Part shown: positions 36,485-47,207 of the stretch, piece by piece
How positions within the stretch are numbered: the stretch's first letter is position 1
Layout: each line of letters starts with the position of its first letter
NCBI RefSeq assembly: GCF_001264245.1
Contig: NZ_CP011339.1
Location: forward strand, 5,622,840-5,686,839
Direction of reading: 5' to 3'
DNA: 64,000 nt
Source of the DNA: Microcystis panniformis FACHB-1757
Lineage (GTDB): Bacteria; Cyanobacteriota; Cyanobacteriia; Cyanobacteriales; Microcystaceae
Program-made: the position numbers and the translations under genes
Notes under the pieces: generated by a model
What the model was told of the DNA's origin: nothing
What the model saw: only the letters and a program-made list of their open reading frames with translations
Database searches by the model: none

Positions 36485-36606
36485 TAAGTAGGGAGGCTCA
36501 ATTATTTGTAGGATGGGTTAGCGGTAGCGTAACATGAGCGGGCGTTGGGTTTCATGCTTCAACCCAACCTACGTTCATCTTATATTTAATTCCACCCACC
36601 TACTTA
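36485..36606. mobile_element. 122-bp miniature element, copy C
   Basis: Third copy of the family at 30970 and 33705. It differs at a few positions (for example ACATGAGCGGGCG where copy A has ACCCGTTCGGGCG). GTGTGGG simple repeats lie immediately to its left (36430-36465). Confidence 0.85.
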
Positions 36607-36653
36607 TCTCCTGTCTCCTGTCTCCACCGACAAACTTTTTCAGTAAACCCTAA

Positions 36654-39304
36654 TTAAAACTCAACCCTTTGACCATAACTTAAGAGACTTTGTAGGGTTG
36701 CGAGGCGATTTTCCCAGACCTGTATTTGATAGGCAGATAAATCTTTTTGTCTGGACATCACAGATTTAAATTGATAGCTAAATCGTTTTAAGGCATTTTG
36801 AGTTAAAGTCAAATTGCGAGGGCTGGGATTATTAGCTAATTGCTCTAATAAATTAGCCATTTCGTCCACGTCTTGTCCCCAAGTTTTTAAGGTTCCTTCC
36901 TCCATTGCCCATAAATTATTCGTTATTAAAAAACTCCACTCTTGACGCAGGAAATTAAACCGCGCCGCTGCCGTTTTGAAGGGTTGACGGTGGGGTAAAG
37001 GTTCGGCTTTTTTGGTAATTATCGATCCCTGAATACGATTAAGAATTGTTTGCAGATTGGGATTGAGATTTTCTGTGGCAAAAAGAGCGAATCCCGAAGT
37101 GGGAAGATTGCGAATAAATTGTAGTTGATCGATCGTGACTTGATCGGGTACTTTTAACAGACGGATACCGGGTATAATCAGAGCATTTCCTGCAATTTGG
37201 CGATCAAATAAAGACTTGGTTTTATCTTCTAAAGTCCCTGTATCGAGAGCATAAGTCATTAAAAATATCAGGTCTATCCATTGATTTTGTCCCCACTCTT
37301 CCCAGTTTTGTTGAATACGATATAACCGTTCTTTTTGTTCTAGGGGAAACACTGCCGCCGACATTTTTAATTGGGGACGAATCTGTTTTAAACGAGTAGA
37401 AACCTGCGAAACAAAAGTATCAACCTGACGGATTTTAAAGCTAGTCCATTGTTCCCATAAAGCACCCCGGGGATTTAAAGTAATGGGATCAACTCCTGTC
37501 ATTTGTTTAAATAACCACCGGCTGGATTTACCATAACCGTAGGTTTGATTAGAATCTTGACTCTGGAAGGGATAGCGAATATAATCTAACTGCAAGCCAT
37601 CCACATCATAATTCTTGACAATTTCCTCGTAAAGAGATAAAAGATAGTTCTGTAGGTCGGGATTAGCAGGATCAAAAAAGGCTTTTTTCGTGCCTTGACT
37701 GTAATCAAAAGAACCACCACTTTTATTAGTTGCCCCCCAATGGGGATTACGGGATAAAACCGGACCGAGATAATCTAATGGTTGCTCTAATACTTTATTA
37801 TGAGCTTGATTAGCCGCCGCAAAAACCCACACCCAGGCGTGGATTTCCATATTACGTTCATGGGCTAATTTAACGGCAACTTTTAGGGGATCCCAACCTC
37901 TGGTTAAAGGGTTTTGTTCGGGGGCAACTTGACTGGGATAAATAGTATAACTAGCATTAACTGTCTCGAAAAAGACCACATTAATACCGGCTGCCGCCAT
38001 GCGATCGAATACTTTAGCTAAATCCTCCTCATTTTTAGCTTCTACGATTGTGCCTCGATCTAACCACATTGCCCGTATTTCTGGTTGGGCAAATTGTCGA
38101 TTAGTGGGATAATTATCCCAAAGACTTCGCCGCGCTTGTAACCAAAATTCCCGCGCTTGCGTATAGGAACCCTGGGCGATTAAATTCTGAAAATTATTTA
38201 AGGTTCCTTGGGCATTTTCTAGGGCTAAACGGAATCGTCTAGCTGTATCTGATGCGCTGGAATTTTTCCCACGATTATGAAATGCTTGTGCTAAGGATTT
38301 ATCAGTAGTTAAAGTGTTATTATTACTGGCTTCTAAAGCTAAGAGAGTCACCCCATAACGCCCGATTAATCCCTGCAATTCCGCCGTCATCTGGCTAATT
38401 TGTTGAGAAGTTAGGCTCGCTCTCGGGGGAATTGCCTCGGTATTCGGACTTAATCTCGCTGTTTCACTGGGGGGATTTTCTGCAATCTGGGGTAGAGGGC
38501 GACGGGGTGCGGTCGCAACGCGCTCGCTACGCGAGATCGCTGTTGGGGTATTATTAATATTATTAACTATTGTTGATTGCCCTTGACAATAGGGCGCAAT
38601 TGTGCTAGGAGAAGAACTGCGATTAATGCCGTAGCGTTGCAGGGCGGTTTCTAGCCAAGCGCTATCGAGGGCGAGATTAGCGACGGCATTGCTGCCCCAG
38701 CGCCAACCGAGAAAGATCGAGTTATTATTGAGGACAACGGCGGGGGATTATTGCGCGCCCCCCAAACGGCGACGGTTTGGCTATTAACTCCCGTGGGGAT
38801 AACCACACCACCGAGGAGACTGCTGGCTAAAGGTTTTTGGTTTTTCAGTTCACCTAAATTAGTCGGCCGCAGGGTGTAAGCTTGGGAGTGGGGATAGGCC
38901 CAGTAAGCCCCAAATAGCGATCGCAGTTGATTCCGCACAGCAGGTTCCGAAAGATTTCCCGCCGGACCGGTGACGATAATTTTACCACCGCGATTCAGCC
39001 AACGAATCAAGACACCAGCTTGTAAACCGGAAATAGTCTCGACATTGGGGATGATTAGAACCTTAATTTTATTTAAATCCGTGTCGCTTTGCCACTGGTT
39101 ACTCTGGAGAATACAGTAATTAACCCCGACATTTTGCAAACGTTCGGTTATATCTGTCCATTGATTGGCATTTTCTTGACTTTTTAACACTGCCACCGGT
39201 GTCGCTAAAACTGGGATCGGCAGCAAGACACCCACACAGGACAAAAGACAGGCAATTAGGGGCTTTTTAAACAGATGATCAAGATGGAAGGACGATCCCA
39301 GCAC
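36654..39304 (-). pseudogene. Secreted glycoside-hydrolase-like protein (GHL10/DUF187 type), one frameshift
   Basis: Reconstructed as about 880 aa with a signal peptide (ACLLSCVGVLLPIPVLATP). An N-terminal flavodoxin-like region (about residues 35-190) is followed by a linker and a TIM-barrel of the GHL10 group: RAMWLDRGTIVEAKNEEDLA, HAWVWVFAAANQAHN, VDGLQLDYIRYPFQSQ with acidic residues at the barrel end, and LIFLMTYALD. A C-terminal helical part follows. The frame breaks at 38742-38746, where one more C (minus strand) yields Asn-Pro-Pro-Ala-Val-Val and continuous reading. GHL10 proteins are putative envelope glycosidases. Probably a sequence error. Confidence 0.82.
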
Positions 39305-39732
39305 GTTTTTTTCTCTTAATTTTTTGGTTAACTTCTCCTGATCTTACCCAACTTAGCCAAAAAATAGTATCTTGGGGAACAAAAATTGCGTCTTAGTCGT
39401 CCGCAACATGGTTTTAGGGTGTTAGGGTTTTCAGTGATCAGTAATCAGTTATCAGATTGCAGTTTTAAGTAGACAGTGTTAGGTGAAAACTTCGGGGTCT
39501 TCTGGACATCAGGTGAAAAATGTTCACTGTGTCACATAATGGGCGCAAACCTTGCGACCCTACAGCTGGCACGATATTAATGGTAGGGACATAAGGCTTA
39601 TGCCCTTTTTTCGATAAGATAAGCTGATCACCTTCAATTCCAATAGAACCCAACTTCGGAACCTTCTTTTCACTGATTACTGTTTACTGTTCACTGATCA
39701 CTGAAAAGGCTGACGGCTAAAAAGCCATCTCC
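39305..39732. other. Intergenic region with dispersed repeat
   Basis: Bases 39505-39660 resemble 21686-21840 (GTGAAAAATGTTCAC and GGGCGCAAACCTTGCGACCC blocks). 39428-39452 holds loose ATCAGT units, and 39668-39703 has a CACTGATTACTGTTTACTG repeat also found near 7160. No gene is seen. Confidence 0.55.
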
Positions 39733-41082
39733 CTACAACTGTAAGGACAATTGCCGAAAGTGATCGCCGCGATGTTCAAAACTTTGGTATTGGTCAAAAC
39801 TAGCGCAAGCGGGGGATAATAACACCACTTTAGCCTCTTTTGCTGTTCCTAGTTCAGCCGCGCGTTGAACTGCCCTGTCCATCGTTTCTACACATTCATA
39901 ATCTTGATAACCTGCTGACTGTAAACGACGGGCAAAATCGGCGGCAGCGTCACCAATCAGCAGCACAGTGGCGACTTTTGCCTTAATTTCAGCGATCCAA
40001 GCCCGATCATCCCCTGCTTTCGCTTCTCCCCCCGCAATTAAAATCGCTGGACTAGGGACGGATTGTAAGCCTACTGCGGCCGCATCGTAGTTAGTTGCTT
40101 TACTATCATTAATAAAGTCTAGTCCTTTATGAGTACAAATATACTCTAAGCGATGGGCAACCCCGGGGAAAGTGGCGATCGCTTCGGTAATGGCTTTTTT
40201 CTCGATTCCTGCCAATCTAGCGGCGGCCACAGCCATAAGCAAATTCTGCTGATTGTGACTACCCACCATTTTCAGGAGATTAACCGGGGCAATTAATTCG
40301 CCAAAAGCCACGATCCAGTTATCTTGGAGATAAACACCACGACTAGGATCGCCCAAAAGCGCAGCTTTGCCCTGCACAGAAGTCCAGTAAGCTTGTTGCC
40401 ATTGACTAACACCGATTTGACGCAGATAGGGATCATCACCGTTGAGGATTTGGCGATCGCTTCTTTGCAGTAAAGAGGCTTTAATCTGATAATAATTTTC
40501 CAGGGTTTGATGACGACTGAGGTGATCGGGGGTAAAAGTTGTCCAGATGCCGATTTTCGGCGATAAATCCCGACTGGACTCGATCTGATAACTACTAATC
40601 TCCGCAATAATCCAATCGTATTTATCGGCTTTTAAAGCCAATTCACAGGCGGCATAGCCGATATTACCGCAGGAAGGGGCATTTAACCCCGCTTTTTGAA
40701 AAATAGCGGCACAGAGGGCGGTGGTGGTGGTTTTACCGTTAGTTCCCGTAATCCCCAACCAAGGAGAAGATTGCAGATAACGCCAAGCTAATTCTAATTC
40801 TCCGATCGTCTCGATGCCTTTTTCTCTGGCAGTAATTAAAATCGGGGCATCCCAAGGCACGCCGGGGCTTACCACGATAAGATTAGGCAAGTCCGAAGCC
40901 TCTAGACTGAGATTTTGACCAAGATTGACGATAATTCCTTCCCTTTCTAGATTGGTTTTGGTTGCTTGTAAACTGGGAGAATCAGAGCGATCGCTTAATG
41001 TCACCTGCCAACCATCCCGTTTTAAGCATCTTGCCGCTGCTATTCCCGATCTTCCCAATCCAATAATCGCCGCTTTCGCCAT
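39733..41082 (-). CDS. murD: UDP-N-acetylmuramoyl-L-alanine:D-glutamate ligase
   Basis: The 449-aa Mur ligase adds D-glutamate to UDP-MurNAc-L-Ala in the cytoplasm for peptidoglycan. Domains are in order: N-terminal UDP-binding Rossmann-like (IIGLGRSGIAAARCLKRDGW), ATP-binding central domain with P-loop GITGTNGKTTTTALCA near residue 115 and ISSYQIESS, and the C-terminal domain with FINDSKATNYDAAAVGLQ and the end LLSPACASFDQYQSFEHRG. The last signature is typical of MurD. Length is normal and the frame is intact, in contrast to many neighbours. Confidence 0.97.
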   Translation of the reverse strand: MAKAAIIGLGRSGIAAARCLKRDGWQVTLSDRSDSPSLQATKTNLEREGIIVNLGQNLSLEASDLPNLIVVSPGVPWDAPILITAREKGIETIGELELAWRYLQSSPWLGITGTNGKTTTTALCAAIFQKAGLNAPSCGNIGYAACELALKADKYDWIIAEISSYQIESSRDLSPKIGIWTTFTPDHLSRHQTLENYYQIKASLLQRSDRQILNGDDPYLRQIGVSQWQQAYWTSVQGKAALLGDPSRGVYLQDNWIVAFGELIAPVNLLKMVGSHNQQNLLMAVAAARLAGIEKKAITEAIATFPGVAHRLEYICTHKGLDFINDSKATNYDAAAVGLQSVPSPAILIAGGEAKAGDDRAWIAEIKAKVATVLLIGDAAADFARRLQSAGYQDYECVETMDRAVQRAAELGTAKEAKVVLLSPACASFDQYQSFEHRGDHFRQLSLQL

Positions 41083-41236
41083 CTTGTTGCCACTCTACTC
41101 AAGGGTCAATTTTTAGCAATCTCTATCCTACTGTGGATTAGGTCGAGTCTCTTCCTTTGAAAACAAAATTCTCTGGCTTGCGTCTAGATCGATAAAATAA
41201 ATGCAAGTACAATCTCCATAACAAGGCTCCTTATTT

Positions 41237-42372
41237 ATGAATCTAAAATCATCCTTAAAATTTACCCTACTGTTTTCACTTCTGGGGGGTTGTCTCCTGA
41301 CTACACCTAGTCAAGCAACTCTCTTTGAACAACGAGAAGTTAATCAAGAGGATTTTATCGCTATTGCCCGTCCCTACGGTAACGGTAAATACGATTTACT
41401 GATTTTGCAACAAATCCCCGGAAAACGCCAATGTTGGGCGGTAAATGGCAGAGAACCGACCATTGTTCAGCCTCTCCTCCTCGATTTCGATTTTACCGGC
41501 AGTTGTGAACGGGCCACCGACAGTAACGGTTATTCCCTTCGCATTCGCGGCACAGATTACGGTTTAGAATACCTGCTGCGTATCGTACAACGCAACGGGG
41601 AATTAGTCCTCGTGGGAACCCCCGCAATCCCAGGCAATCGGAGGTAATTATTGGACGGACAAAAGGTTTAGGGACCGGTTTAATGCAAATTTACCTCATC
41701 GATGGCTGGCGCTTTACTAAACGCAGTCTAGCCGGTCAAAATCTCAGTCATATCTATCTAACTGCCGATAGTCCCAGTTTCAATCCTCCCCCGGAATTAC
41801 TCGCAGGTACCCAATCGTCTATCCCCCCCACACCCCCCCCCAGAGAATCCGTCAAAGCAGAAACACCGGTTAATCCTTCCGGTGATCCCGAAGTGCGAGA
41901 ATATACCTTTACCGCTGCAGAAACAGCAGTAGAGAGCAATCCTCAGCCAGTGATCACTAATCGAGTACCAGAGTCAAATTTAACGCCACAGCCCCCAGTT
42001 ACCCCTAATTTACCCCCCCTAACTCCTCCCAATTCCCAGAATACTAATGCAATTGTACCACCACCGCCACCGCGCAATTTAGGCAATCAGAGAAGTTTGT
42101 CAGACGTAATCACTTTTAATCGGGCTGCCCCTAATCCCAGTAGTAGTAATACTGGTAATACTGGTAATAGTGGCCGCAAAGGTTTTAAAGTAGTAATTGA
42201 AGCCAAGACCGAGAGCGATCGCACTAAGCTTCGTTCTCTCTATCCCGACGCTTTCCCCACTTCCCACCAAGGTCGTCGCGTCTGGCAAATAGGCGCGTTT
42301 AGCAATCGTGATAAGGCTGAAAACGCTTTACAAAGTCTTGCCCCCCTGCGCGGATCGATCGTACCATTTTAG
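41237..42372 (+). pseudogene. DUF3747 family secreted protein, one frameshift
   Basis: The first frame (41237-41647) has a signal peptide (lipoprotein-like FSLLGGCLLTTPSQA) and the DUF3747 region: FIAIARPYGNGKYDLLILQQ, CWAVNG, DFTGSCERATDSNGYSLRI. The second frame (to 42372) continues with VIIGRTKGLGTGLMQIYLID, a Pro-rich linker (about 41800-42100) and a C-terminal SPOR-like piece RRVWQIGAFSNRDKAENALQ. One base restored near 41640 joins them (Asn-Pro-Glu-Val). DUF3747 is a cyanobacterial envelope family of unknown function. The SPOR-like end suggests binding to denuded peptidoglycan (inference). Confidence 0.8.
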
Positions 42373-42530
42373 GGAACGCTGGAACTGCGTAACTGGGAAC
42401 AGATAGTGGATAAGGGAAATGGGGAAATGGGGAAATGGGGAAATGGGGGAATTTCAACTAAAACCCCAAAACCCTAAAACCCCAAAACCCTAAAACCCCA
42501 ACTCTCAACTCCTGACTCCTGACTTCTAGA

Positions 42531-42657
42531 GTAACTGATAACTGATAACTGATAAATGATAACTGATAACTGATAACTGATAAATGATAACTGATAACTG
42601 ATAACTGATAACTGATAACTGATAACTGATAACTGATAACTGATAACTGATAACTGA
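42531..42657 (+). repeat. TAACTGA heptamer array upstream of prfB
   Basis: About 18 heptamers, mostly TAACTGA with occasional TAAATGA, end 4 bases before the ATG of prfB. To the left (42415-42500) are GGGAAAT and AACCCCAAAA simple repeats. Confidence 0.95.
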
Positions 42658-42661
42658 AAAT

Positions 42662-43709
42662 ATGGAAATATCAGAACTAAAAAAAGGCATCGAGATAGTA
42701 GGATCGCGCCTGGGTAAAACCCAGGACTATCTTTGACTTACCCACTTTAAGGGCCAAAATTAAAGACTTAGAACAGGTGGCAGCTGTCCCCACTTTTTGG
42801 GATAATCCCGATACTGCTCAAAAAACCCTGCAAGAACTAAATGAATGTAAATCTTCTTTAGAAACCTATCAGGGTTGGTGTGGACAATTAGAAGATACCA
42901 AGGCAATTATCGAGTTATTAGAATTAGAATCCGATCGAACTTTACTAGAAGAAGCGACGGACAATTTAACTCATTTACAGCATGACCTCGATCGCTGGGA
43001 ATTGCAACAGCTTTTAAATGGTCCCTACGACGCAAAAGGAGCGGTTTTAACGATTAATGCGGGGGCCGGGGGAACCGATGCCCAAGATTGGACAGAAATG
43101 CTCCTGAGAATGTATTCTCGCTGGGCCGAGAAACAGGGATATAAAGTCACTTTAGCGGAAATATCAGAAGGAGATGAAGCGGGAATTAAATCGGTGACAA
43201 TTGAAATTGCTGGAACTTATGCTTACGGTTATCTGAAAGGAGAAAAAGGCACCCATCGGTTAGTCAGAATTTCTCCTTTTAATGCTAACGGTAAACGTCA
43301 AACCAGTTTCGCCGGGGTGGAAGTGATGCCAATTTTGGGCGATGATGCGGTGAGGGTAGAAATTCCCGATAAAGATTTAGAAATTACCACCACTAGATCG
43401 GGGGGAAAAGGTGGACAAAATGTTAATAAAGTGGAAACTGCCGTGCGTGTGGTTCATCTTCCCACAGGTATCGCTGTACGTTGTACCCAAGAGCGATCGC
43501 AATTACAAAATAAAGAAAAAGCCCTAGCTTTATTAAAAGCGAAATTGTTAATTATCGCTCGGGAACAACAGGCTCAAGCGATCGCAGAAATTCGCGGCGA
43601 TATGGTGGAGGCCGCTTGGGGCAATCAAATCCGTAACTATGTTTTTCATCCCTATCAATTAGTTAAGGATCTCCGTAGTAATGTGGAAACCACCGATGTT
43701 ACCCGGTAA
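42662..43709 (+). CDS. prfB: Peptide chain release factor 2 with programmed +1 frameshift
   Basis: RF2 recognises UGA and UAA stop codons. The initial frame ATG at 42662 runs 24 codons and meets CTT TGA C at 42731-42737, the canonical RF2 shift site, with AGGA (42723-42726) upstream as the stimulating Shine-Dalgarno-like element. A +1 shift at CTT continues as Asp-Leu-Pro-Thr-Leu in the long frame to 43709. That part contains the peptidyl hydrolysis motif SGGKGGQNVNKVETAVR (GGQ near 43413) and HLPTGIAVRC. The frameshift lets RF2 regulate its own synthesis. Its ATG follows a heptamer repeat, with no other ribosome site. Confidence 0.95.
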
Positions 43710-43866
43710 TGAATGGGGATTTAGATAGCTTTATTGAAGCCTATTTACGTTTAGGGGGGAACAGTGCAGGTTATACTGATTCCTAAGATGAGAGCAGCTC
43801 TATTTCTCGCAAATTCTGTTCTTATTGGCTTGTCAAGCTATTGTCCTCTACTAAGAAGAAAAATCA

Positions 43867-44118
43867 ATGGTTATTATCGAGATTACCAATGTGGAAGAAA
43901 TATTGAGCGCAAAAATTGGCTCTTTCGCCGCTAAAATCGTCCAAGCTCTAGCAGATGATGAGGGGAAAGTGGAAGAGGTTCTCATCAAAGAATTACAGGC
44001 TAATTTTCAGGAAAGGGGGATTAAAGCTAATCTGTTTAGCGTCACTGGATTAGATATGCTCGGCAATGGCAGGCTAGAAGTTAACGTTAATGTTCGTTCT
44101 GCTAATATGATGTCCTAA
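43867..44118 (+). CDS. Small uncharacterised protein
   Basis: The 83-aa product is acidic in its N-terminal half (TNVEEILSAKIGSFAAKIVQ, then DDEGKVEEVLIKEL) with a predicted helix-strand pattern and a hydrophobic C-terminus. AAGAAGAAAAATCA precedes the ATG. I do not recognise a family. The open frame is complete and has codon usage like its neighbours, so it is probably a gene. It stands about 155 bp after prfB and is followed by the convergent hemH. A 25-codon open frame (43713-43790) lies between prfB and this gene; its status is unclear. Confidence 0.55.
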   Translation: MVIIEITNVEEILSAKIGSFAAKIVQALADDEGKVEEVLIKELQANFQERGIKANLFSVTGLDMLGNGRLEVNVNVRSANMMS

Positions 44119-44213
44119 GAGAAGATGAAATCGCCAATGGTTGGGTTAAATATAGTTAAACCCAACCTTATTTTGGTAGTTACCATCAAAAGCAATGGCA
44201 ACGAAGCTTGAGG

Positions 44214-45367
44214 TTATAATAAACCAACAAAATGTAACGGTCCTTGACCGGTAATTAATTCGATAATAATTGCCAGAAAACCGATCATCGCTAATCGACC
44301 ATTCCACACCTCAGCTGCCGTGGTCATTCCCCATTCCCAACGCTCCTGGGGATACATTTTCATATTCGCTTTCGGACGGGTAATTTGCTCGAAAGTGGTG
44401 GGTTTTTCCTCTAGGGATTTGACCACTAACTGGGAGAGAGATTCGATAAACATCGGGTGAGTGTTAAGAGCCGGTACTCGCTGAAAATCTTCAATTCCCG
44501 CTTCTTCCGCCACTTCTCGGTACTCTATATCGATTTCTTGCAGAGTTCGATATGTTCCGAGACAAAGCTAATCGGCACGACCAGTAAATGCTTAATTCCC
44601 TGCTCTCCCAACTCTTTTAAAGCATCTTCAGTGTAGGGTTTTAGCCATTCCACCGGACCGACGCGACTTTGATAGGCTAAAGTGTACTGATTGGGCCGGT
44701 TGAGCGTACGCATGATCGCCCTAGTGCATTCTTCAATTGCCTTTGATAGGGATCTCCGCTTCCTCCACATAACTTTGGGGACACCATGGCGCTAAAAAAG
44801 ATATGTACTTGGTCAGGATTAGGACACTGCTCTAATTCTCGTGCGATCAGATCGGCCATAGCACTCAGATAAGCGGGATGATCGTACCAAGAAGGGATGA
44901 GAGTATATTCCGTCAAACGCAGATAGGGATCCTGCTGCCACATTTCCTCCAGCACACGAAAACTGGAACCACTGGTGCTGATGGAAAATTGGGGATAAAG
45001 GGGAAGAATAACTAATTTTTTGATATGATCCCGTTTAATCCGCTCGATCGCTTCTTCGGTGAAGGGATTCCAGTAACGCATCCCGATATAAACGCTCACT
45101 TCGCGCCCATTTCCGCGAGACGTTGTTGCAGTGCTGTGGCCTGTGCTTCCGTAATCTTGAGTAAAGGGAGCACCACCAATCTGACGGTAATTTTCTTGGG
45201 ATTTACTCGCTCTTAGCGTCGATATTAACCAAGCTAACGGTTTTTGTAATCCTTTGATCGCAAACGGATGATCTCTGGGTCAGAAAAAAGGTTAAATAGA
45301 AAAGGACGCACATCCTCTAACCGCTCCGGCCCACCCAAATTTAATAATAAAACCCAACGCGACCCAT
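44214..45367 (-). pseudogene. hemH: Ferrochelatase with C-terminal chlorophyll-binding (CAB) helix, several frameshifts
   Basis: Inserts iron into protoporphyrin IX to make heme. The reconstructed protein is about 385 aa: start GRVG then LLNLGGPERLEDVRPFLFN, VYIGMRYWNPFTEEAIERI, LYPQFSISTSGSSFRVLEE, PVEWLKPYTEDALKELGEQG, SFVSEHIE, and the CAB-like end WEWGMTTAAEVWNGRLAMIG with helix and QGPLHFVG. The CAB tail is characteristic of cyanobacterial/plastid ferrochelatase. The reading changes frame at least four times (near 45350, 45255, 44760, 44555), each apparently by one base. Loss of heme synthesis would be lethal, so these are most likely sequence errors. Confidence 0.88.
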
Positions 45368-45425
45368 AGTGTTAACAGATAATTTTTAAATTTTCAGATT
45401 CTTTACCAAGTTTAACAATATATCG

Positions 45426-46199
45426 GTGGAACCGTTAAAACAAATTACAGACAATATCGAACTTAATCAAATTTTGGAGGTTGATCTGGCGACAATTTTA
45501 CGTCCCCTCAGTTATCAATATCAATGGCTTTACGATGGTATCTCCCGTCTGGCTGCCCTAGCGGTGGGTGGGGAGACCCGTTTTCGGCAATTGGCCCTAG
45601 AAGGTTTAAAATCGCTAAAATGACCCTATCCTCGATCTCTGTTGTGGTGCGGGTCAAACCACCCGTTATTTAGTACCCCTATCCGATCGCTGTGTCGGTT
45701 TAGATGTCTCTCCCCGGGCCTTGGAGCGAGCTAGTTTAGCGGTGCCGCAAGCGCATATGTGGAGGGATTAGCCGAAAAATGCCCTTTAATGCCGGAGATT
45801 CGCCTTTGTTCATACTAGCGCCGCTCTCCACGAAATGGAACCGGAGCAGTTAGAGCAAATCCTTAAAGAAGTGTATCGAGTTCTCAGACCGGGGGAATTT
45901 TTGCCCTCGTGGATTTTCATCGACCCACTAACCCGCTTTTTGGCCTCTTTAGCCCTATTTTTGCAATTATTTGAAACCGATACCGCTTGCAGTTTATCGA
46001 TGGATCTGATCCGATCTTTACAGGCGATCGGTTTTCGTGATTGTCAACAAAAATTATACGCTGGTGGCAGTTTACAGTGATTCGAGCGGCCAGTAAAGGG
46101 ATTGACCGGGCAAGATTTTCAGAGGCAGTCGTCATTTATACTAATAGGGAAGCTGAGTCGATCGACTCGGTGCAGTTATTTTTGAGAAGTAATGACTAG
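45426..46199 (+). pseudogene. SAM-dependent class I methyltransferase, several frameshifts
   Basis: A GTG start gives EPLKQITDNIELNQILEVDL and an N-terminal helical part. After a break near 45615 the SAM-binding region follows in other frames: a Leu-Asp-Leu-Cys-Cys-Gly-Ala/Gly motif with QTTRYLV, then CVGLDVSPRALERA, HTSAALHEMEPEQLEQILKE, VYRVLRPGG, and a C-terminal QVFTVIRAA-like piece to the TAG at 46197-46199. The set of motifs is that of UbiE/COQ5-like methyltransferases. Frame changes occur near 45615, 45770, 45895 and 46070. The substrate is unknown. It overlaps the next gene by 8 bases. Confidence 0.7.
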
Positions 46200-46743
46200 A
46201 GCAAAAATTCTACAACCCGATTTAATTTTAGGGGATACGATCTCGGTCTCACTCTGGAGATTTTGAGTCAGCATCGGATTAAGGGATTGATTCTCGATGT
46301 GGATGATACCCTTGTTCCCCTCCAGGAAACGGCGGTTTCTGACGATTTACAGCGTTGGGGTCGATTCCTTGCGTCTTGATCTACCGATTTGGTTGGTCAG
46401 CAATAATCTCAGTGAAAATCGGATCGGTGCGATCGCTGATAATTTACAACTTCCCTACCTTCTCGGTGCGGTGAAACCCTCTCGACGCAAACTCCGGCAA
46501 GCGATGGCAGCCATGAGTCTTCCCCCAACAAATTGCTATGGTTGGCGATCGCTTGTTTACCGATGTTTTAGCGGGAAATCGTCTGGGAATGTTTACCATT
46601 CTGGTGAAACCAATGGTAAATCCCTTGACGGGGGGGCAGCTTATCCAATCCACGATTTTGAGGTGTGGATATCACAAATTCTCGGCGTTTCCCTCCATCC
46701 GCAGCATTACTTAATAAAACCTGACCAATCCTCACAGAAGTAA
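46192..46743 (+). pseudogene. YqeG-family HAD phosphatase, several frameshifts
   Basis: The start is ATG at 46192 (TRAKILQPDLILGDTI). Joining frames gives LEILSQHRIKGLILDVDDTL (the HAD nucleophile motif DVDDT at about 46300), LPIWLVSNNLSENRIGAIA, AVKPSRRKLRQAM, the third motif VGDRLFTDVLAGNR and the end HDFEVWISQILGVSL. That set matches the YqeG group of HAD phosphatases, which in cyanobacteria includes phosphatidylglycerophosphatase candidates. Frame changes lie near 46245, 46345 and 46530 and later near 46630. Full length would be about 180 aa. Probably errors in sequence. Confidence 0.75.
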
Positions 46744-47207
46744 ATATTAAAAAATAATTAAGTATAGAGGAAACGATGGAAAAGTAGGAAATACTATAGA
46801 CAATTTGAAATGAGGTCAGCCGAGATAAAGACCTTAAATATATGAAAGTCAGTAGATAGAAGGTGCCAGTTTTTGCGGATATACGCCAAAAGCTGGCTCT
46901 ACTGTTTTTGAGTTTTATCTGTTTGGATGTCATACTATAGCGTTCTCACACTATGTGGCACAGTTAAACCTTTGCTGAACAAGCTTTTTAACATCGATAA
47001 TGTACCTCTTGCGAACAGGAAACGCTATAAATCCAGTTGTTAAAGACTGATTATTTATTCTCCGTTTTGCATGGGTGCCTGTCCTGGTATGTAGCCCATA
47101 CTCAACGGATTTAGGATCACATTACCGTGCGCTGTTATCGAAAAAATCAATAATTGCCCGAAGAAGATCAAACCAGAGGATGATAGAAAAGTTAGAATTA
47201 CCCTTGC
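46744..47207. other. Intergenic region without recognised gene
   Basis: A hairpin (GCCAGTTTTTGCG pairing with CGCCAAAAGCTGGC) at about 46862-46898 could terminate the preceding transcript. A run of moderately AT-rich sequence follows. No protein-coding frame with recognisable character is present up to the next gene. Confidence 0.5.

Noticed and set aside
42531..42657. Regular repeats that could be taken for a CRISPR array
   Set aside because: The unit is a 7-nt tandem repeat with no spacers, and no cas genes are present.
42731..42737. TGA in prfB as a sequence error
   Set aside because: CTT TGA C with an upstream AGGA is the known RF2 shift site, and the rest of the gene is intact.
43713..43790. 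25-codon open frame right after prfB
   Set aside because: Too short to judge, no recognised family and no clear ribosome site; mentioned in a neighbouring entry only.
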